Assembly (NCBI GenBank): GCA_002716285.1
Contig: PBAM01000033.1
Span: 1 to 33,160 of the forward strand
Origin: Acidimicrobiaceae bacterium
GTDB lineage: Bacteria; Actinomycetota; Acidimicrobiia; Acidimicrobiales; MedAcidi-G1
Length of the DNA stretch: 33,160 bases
Direction of reading: 5' to 3'
The notes under the pieces were generated by a model that did no database searches, was not told the DNA's origin, and worked only from the letters and a program-made list of their open reading frames with translations. The position numbers were made by a program, and so were the translations under genes. This document shows positions 29,105 through 33,160 of the stretch, piece by piece. Position 1 is the stretch's first letter. Every line of letters starts with the position of its first letter.

Positions 29105-31380
29105 CCGTTGGTTTTTTGGCGTATTAAATTAAGAGCGCTCCCTGCCCTGAACCATTCGATCTGATCTTCTGACATTGAGTGGTTTGTTTCTATATTGGTG
29201 ACAACACCTTCAGAATTAGTGACTGTCACTTGCACAGGTTTATTTGCGCTCAGGTCTTTGAGGGCAATTACTGAAATTTTGTCTTCCTGTTCTATTGAGT
29301 CATAGTCAGCAGGATTGGCGAAAGTCAATGGCAGTATTCCTTGTTTCTTCAAGTTGGTCTCGTGGATTCGTGCAAATGAGCGAGCTATTACTACACGACA
29401 TCCCCTGAATCTTGGCTCCATTGCGGCATGTTCCCTGGAAGATCCTTCACCTATATTTTCATCGCCAATTGCAACCCACTCAATACCTGCTTCGTGGTAA
29501 CGCTTTGCTATTTCAGGAAAAGGTCTTATTTCATTGTCTGTGATGTCTATCCCAGTTCCGATTTCTCCGGTGAATGAGTTAACCACTCCTAAATAGAGGT
29601 TCCCAGAAATATTTTCTAGATGTCCTCTGTATTTCAACCAAGATCCTGCCATAGAAATATGATCAGTAGTGCATTTCCCTTTTGCCTTCATCAGAACGGG
29701 CAAATTTTCAAAGTCATTTCCATCCCAGGGGGCGAAAGGAGTAAGAACTTGAAGTCTTTCGCTTTCCGGAGGTATGGAAATCTCAATTTCAGAATCTTCA
29801 GATGGGGGAGGTTTAAACAAACCTTCTTCTCCTGAATCGAAACCTTTAGTTGGAAGTTCCTCTCCAATATCCACAGAAAGTTTCACTTCTTCACCGTTTT
29901 CTGAGGTTAATGAATCAACTGCAGGATCAAAATCGAGCTTTCCAGCGATACTCAAGGCGACAACAGTTTCAGGTGAAGTAACAAAAGAAAATGTAGAAGC
30001 GTATCCATCATTTCTTTTTGGAAAGTTACGGTTATAGCTAGTGACAATACTGTTAGGCACACCATCATCAAGGTCTTGTCGGTCCCATTGACCTATGCAT
30101 GGACCGCAAGCATTTGCAAGAACCGTAGCTCCTATAGCTTCAAGGTCAGCAAGAAGGCCGTCTCTTTCAATCGTTGCTCTAACTTGTTCTGAGCCGGGAG
30201 TGACTAGAAGAGGTATTTTTGATTTCAATCCTTTGGAGAGAGCATCTCGTGCTATCCCAGCTGCTCGAGTTATATCTTCATAACTCGAATTAGTGCATGA
30301 CCCAATTAAGCCGGCGCTCACCTCTAGAGGCCAACCATTCGCAGTTGCCTCTTCTCCGAGATCACCAACAGGTCGAGCCAAATCAGGTGTATGAGGGCCA
30401 TTAATATGAGGTGTCAGATCGGAAAGATTTATTTCAATAACACGATCAAAGAAGCTGTGAGGGTCTTCTTCCACCTCTGGATCGGCTTGCAAGTCACTGT
30501 TAACAGAGTCAGCTGCTTCAGCAGTGTCCCCACGATTAGTTGCATTCAGGTAACGAGAGATGGCTTCGTCATACGGGAAAAGAGAGGTAGTGGCACCAAT
30601 TTCCGCACCCATGTTGCAGATGGTTCCCTTACCCGTTGCTGAAAGCGTTCTGGCTCCAGATCCGAGGTATTCCACTATTGCACCAGTACCACCTTTAACA
30701 GTAAGAATTTCTGCAACCTTTAGGATCACGTCTTTAGGTGATGCCCATCCGCTCAGCTCTCCTGTCAAATGGACGCCGATTAATTTCGGCCACTTAATAT
30801 TAAACGGAAATCCTGTCATGACGTCAACAGCATCAGCTCCTCCAACGCCGATAGCTAGCATTCCCAAACCTCCGGCATTTGGAGTATGACTATCAGTGCC
30901 GATCATCATCCCGCCTGGAAAGGCATATTGTTCAAGAATCACTTGATGAATGATGCCAGATCCGGGTTTCCAGAAACCTGCTCCGTACTTAGCGCAAACT
31001 GATTCGAGGAAGTTGTACACTTCGTAATTGTCATCGACCGCAACGCTCAGATCAGTTTCAGCATCTATACGAGCTTGAATCAAATGATCACAATGAGTGG
31101 TTGTAGGAACCTGCACTTCTTCAAGACCAGCGGTCATAAATTGCAACCAAGCCATTTGAGCAGTGGCATCTTGCATTGCAACTCGGTCGGGATGAAGATC
31201 AACATATGAGACCCCGCGGTTCATCTCAGTGGAATTTGGATCTTTTAAGTGATTAATCAGAATTTTTTCTGCCAATGTCAAAGGTCTACCCAAAGCCTTT
31301 CTGCCCGCGGATAGACGATCTTCAAGATTTAAGTAAACGCTCTTTACGAGTTCTGTCGGAGTCTGGGATTGAACTGCCAT
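29101..31380 (-). CDS. Aconitate hydratase (mitochondrial-type)
   Basis: A 759-residue [4Fe-4S] enzyme that isomerises citrate and isocitrate in the TCA cycle. It has RVAMQDATAQMAWLQFM, VPTTTHCDHLIQA, GTDSHTPNAGGLGMLAIGVGGADAVDVM, the cluster ligands Cys362 (GSCTNSSYED), Cys425 and Cys428 (ACGPCIGQW), and the C-terminal swivel domain with KCTTDHISMAGSWLKYRGHLENIS and GEGSSREHAAMEPRFRG. The length and motifs fit the mitochondrial aconitase type rather than the longer AcnA (about 890). Fe-S cluster supply would come from the Suf proteins encoded nearby, and isocitrate is the substrate of the AceK-controlled branch point. Confidence 0.95.
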   Translation of the reverse strand: MAVQSQTPTELVKSVYLNLEDRLSAGRKALGRPLTLAEKILINHLKDPNSTEMNRGVSYVDLHPDRVAMQDATAQMAWLQFMTAGLEEVQVPTTTHCDHLIQARIDAETDLSVAVDDNYEVYNFLESVCAKYGAGFWKPGSGIIHQVILEQYAFPGGMMIGTDSHTPNAGGLGMLAIGVGGADAVDVMTGFPFNIKWPKLIGVHLTGELSGWASPKDVILKVAEILTVKGGTGAIVEYLGSGARTLSATGKGTICNMGAEIGATTSLFPYDEAISRYLNATNRGDTAEAADSVNSDLQADPEVEEDPHSFFDRVIEINLSDLTPHINGPHTPDLARPVGDLGEEATANGWPLEVSAGLIGSCTNSSYEDITRAAGIARDALSKGLKSKIPLLVTPGSEQVRATIERDGLLADLEAIGATVLANACGPCIGQWDRQDLDDGVPNSIVTSYNRNFPKRNDGYASTFSFVTSPETVVALSIAGKLDFDPAVDSLTSENGEEVKLSVDIGEELPTKGFDSGEEGLFKPPPSEDSEIEISIPPESERLQVLTPFAPWDGNDFENLPVLMKAKGKCTTDHISMAGSWLKYRGHLENISGNLYLGVVNSFTGEIGTGIDITDNEIRPFPEIAKRYHEAGIEWVAIGDENIGEGSSREHAAMEPRFRGCRVVIARSFARIHETNLKKQGILPLTFANPADYDSIEQEDKISVIALKDLSANKPVQVTVTNSEGVVTNIETNHSMSEDQIEWFRAGSALNLIRQKTNG

Positions 31381-31437
31381 GGTTCAAGTTTACAGCAGAA
31401 ATTTTAAGGCATTAATAATTGTGACGAATTTGACGGA

Positions 31438-32367
31438 CTAGATTACAGGCCAACGACGTCGACGTTTTCTCGTTTTCCCGTCATTGTCACTTAGCGCCCA
31501 GGATCTCCTCCACGCTCCGATTTCAGGTCCTGTAAGAGATGGTGAGGAATCCCTGTAGGACCGCTGCCTAGCATCCCACCAGCTGGAGGCTTTTTCATCT
31601 GCAAGACTTCTAACCTCTTTTTCAATTCGGGTGTTGAAAGATCTAGCGCTTTCATCATTTTCGGGTTCCATTGGGTGTCCAAAAGTCACGGTACTTTTAG
31701 AGCGTCTTGGCAGATTTTTTCCTTTTCGAAGGATCTTTCCTGTTCCGGAAATATGTATTGGTACAACTGGCACTCCACATCGGATAGCGAGATAGGCAGC
31801 GCCTCCTCTGAAAGGTTGGCCCCATCCGTCTGGACTGCGTCCCCCTTCGGGGTATATCAGCAGGCTCCATCCTTCGCCTATTAACTTTGAAATCATGTCA
31901 CCAGATTGCCTGCCAACTTTGGTTCGATCTATCGGGACCGCTCCGATGGCTAATGCTGAGATTGCGCTAGTTGCTTTAGTGTTGAAGAAATAATCAGCAG
32001 CAGCACCAATTATAAGTTCATGCCGCCATGGTTCAGGAATTGAAGTAATCAGTAGAGGAGTGTCTGCATGACTCTGGTGATTAGCAGCAAATATTGCTGG
32101 ACCTTCAAGGTTCTCGAGGCGATCTAAGCCTTTGCGTGTAGGTGTAGCTAGAAAAGACATTACAGGTCTCATTAGAGTTTCCACAATGACTGCCCTGGCT
32201 AAGCGAGCAGCGGGTCGACGCGCCCACTCGGTGTCATAATTAGCACCGAGTAAGTTATTTTTTGATTTTGAATCAACGCCTATAGGAGTTGAAGCCGAGA
32301 CCCAAGGAAAGCCAAGCCTTAAAAATTTCTTTTTAAAACCATCAGCAAGGGAATATACGGATTTCAT
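31438..32367 (-). CDS. 1-acyl-sn-glycerol-3-phosphate acyltransferase (PlsC-like)
   Basis: A 309-residue acyltransferase of phospholipid synthesis or a related lysophospholipid acyltransferase. The HX4D catalytic motif is NHQSHADTPLL (His97, Asp102). It also has AIGAVPIDRTKVGRQSGDM, the glycerol-phosphate-binding IYPEGGRSPDGWGQPFRGGAAYLAIRCGVPVVPIHISGTG and a basic C-terminus (KTRKRRRRWPVI). The N-terminal 40 residues lack a clear membrane helix. It begins one base after the LarA-like gene stop, so the two form an operon. Confidence 0.9.
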   Translation of the reverse strand: MKSVYSLADGFKKKFLRLGFPWVSASTPIGVDSKSKNNLLGANYDTEWARRPAARLARAVIVETLMRPVMSFLATPTRKGLDRLENLEGPAIFAANHQSHADTPLLITSIPEPWRHELIIGAAADYFFNTKATSAISALAIGAVPIDRTKVGRQSGDMISKLIGEGWSLLIYPEGGRSPDGWGQPFRGGAAYLAIRCGVPVVPIHISGTGKILRKGKNLPRRSKSTVTFGHPMEPENDESARSFNTRIEKEVRSLADEKASSWWDARQRSYRDSSPSLTGPEIGAWRRSWALSDNDGKTRKRRRRWPVI

Positions 32368-32368
32368 T

Positions 32369-33160
32369 TTAAATCACGTCCGCCATAACGAGGGGAGGAG
32401 TCTTTAGGTGTGTAATGGTTGGTTGAGGTCCCACGACATCTGAAGCTATTTCGAGTGCGTCTTGAAGAGTCGATGCAGATTGGAAGCCTAAACGACGAAC
32501 AGCTTTTTGATCACCGCCAACGATAATAATTCTCCCTAGATGTTGCATTGCATGACTACCCCAGTACCACATGTAAAGCGGATGAACTCCGTGGTAGGCA
32601 TATGAGTTTCGATAAAGATGGATGTACCATTCATCTTCCGCAAATTGCTTCTCGTATCTTTTTTCAATTTCAATTGGATCGGTAGTTTCGGTTAGAACCT
32701 GTTCAAAAAAATCTATGTAACTAGGGTGGTGAACAGGGTGAAACTCCCAAGGTGTTGGGTGGCTCATTATGAGAACTCCACCTTCACGAACCAAAGGCTT
32801 CCCTTTATAAAGATTAAAGAAATACCCAAGCCCAAGACACATAACCAGAATGGGGTTCATTATTGAGTTCACGTTGTATGGGCAGATGTAGGGGAGACCC
32901 ATCGTGAGTATGTCAGTTTGGCCTTCAACGGTTACGAGTTGTTGAGCGTATACGTTTTCAATAGTTTTCTTATGTACGGCTTCTACTTCACCTGCCTGAA
33001 CCGACGTCAATTCATAGGGTGATTGCCATCCTCCGAAAATACGCCTTTTCGCTTTAACCGGCAATAGATCTAAACCTCGCTGCATGGCTATGAACTGGCC
33101 TCGGTCTCTAGCACTCCACTCCCATTCGCGTTTTTGGAGAAGGGCGAGAGGGCCTTCACG
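32369..33160 (-). CDS. Lactate racemase LarA-like (DUF2088) protein, partial (N-terminus off window)
   Basis: The frame stays open beyond the ORF-track start, reading REGPLALLQKREWEWSARDRGQFIAMQRGLDLLPVKAKRR to the window edge, so the gene is cut. Visible C-terminal segments are TMGLPYICPYNVNSIMNPILVMCLGLGYFFNLY, GGVLIMSHPTPWEFHPVHHPSYIDFFEQVL, MWYWGSHAMQHLGRIIIVGGDQKAVRRLGFQSASTLQDALEIA and PTITHLKTPPLVMADV. The GRIIIVGGD...LGF...STLQDALE arrangement resembles the C-terminal domain of LarA-like proteins, which use a nickel-pincer cofactor. The catalytic N-terminal part is not visible, so substrate and activity remain open. Confidence 0.6.
   Translation of the reverse strand, partial: REGPLALLQKREWEWSARDRGQFIAMQRGLDLLPVKAKRRIFGGWQSPYELTSVQAGEVEAVHKKTIENVYAQQLVTVEGQTDILTMGLPYICPYNVNSIMNPILVMCLGLGYFFNLYKGKPLVREGGVLIMSHPTPWEFHPVHHPSYIDFFEQVLTETTDPIEIEKRYEKQFAEDEWYIHLYRNSYAYHGVHPLYMWYWGSHAMQHLGRIIIVGGDQKAVRRLGFQSASTLQDALEIASDVVGPQPTITHLKTPPLVMADVI

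Noticed and set aside
1-33160. Defence island, prophage, transposon or CRISPR array
   Set aside because: No transposase, integrase, phage structural gene, cas gene, regularly spaced repeats or toxin-antitoxin pair was recognisable; the window is mostly housekeeping and metabolic genes.

Overview
This window looks like a chromosomal segment of a moderately AT-rich actinobacterium, most likely a free-living, possibly marine, Acidimicrobiia-type lineage. That placement is inference from gene content. Supporting features are an F420 (deazaflavin)-dependent nitroreductase-family protein, SufU-type Fe-S assembly with a Rieske protein in the suf operon, the actinobacterial HhH-GPD repair family, several CoA-linked catabolic genes and a tmRNA tag ending LALAA. 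I see no insertion sequence, prophage, CRISPR array or rRNA operon. Two genes run off the window: the deazaflavin protein at the left edge and a LarA-like protein at the right edge.

Layout. 1-3241: partial Ddn-like gene, a small ferredoxin-fold-like protein, tmRNA (ssrA) downstream of smpB, then rph-rdgB on the opposite strand. 3246-9373 (all minus): SnoaL-like protein, aceK, rpe, clpP, tRNA-Leu(TAG) and a PAS-GGDEF-EAL c-di-GMP enzyme, densely packed. 9392-12872 (plus): a cysteine-desulfurase-like PLP enzyme, selD and a phosphotransferase. The selD gene has an in-frame TGA at codon 12, exactly where the catalytic Cys/Sec lies, so it is a probable selenoprotein that the ORF track truncated. 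12869-17962: enoyl-CoA hydratase, amidohydrolase, acyl-CoA carboxyltransferase, a stand-alone biotinyl protein, a GNAT acetyltransferase carrying a very GC-rich internal block, and a membrane protein.

18075-23553 is an Fe-S assembly region made of two convergent units. The plus unit is HTH gene, sufD, Rieske, sufC1, pterin dehydratase. The minus unit is sufC2-sufS-sufU. An identical 13-base motif (CCTATACAGATAG, same orientation relative to transcription) precedes both units, which suggests a shared operator. Two sufC genes are present and no sufB is visible. 23568-28593: MBL-fold hydrolase with an overlapping hypothetical gene, acyl-CoA dehydrogenase, a small membrane protein, GDP-fucose synthase, an HhH-GPD protein and RNase HI. 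28594-28900 is non-coding but rich in complementary segments, has a candidate promoter, and ends in a 14-bp hairpin; I treat it as a candidate unclassified structured RNA. The right end (minus) holds aconitase, a PlsC-type acyltransferase and the partial LarA-like gene.

Functional threads are trans-translation and proteolysis (smpB, ssrA, clpP), TCA/glyoxylate control (aceK, aconitase), selenium metabolism (selD, possibly its PLP-enzyme neighbour), Fe-S biogenesis, and acyl-CoA metabolism.
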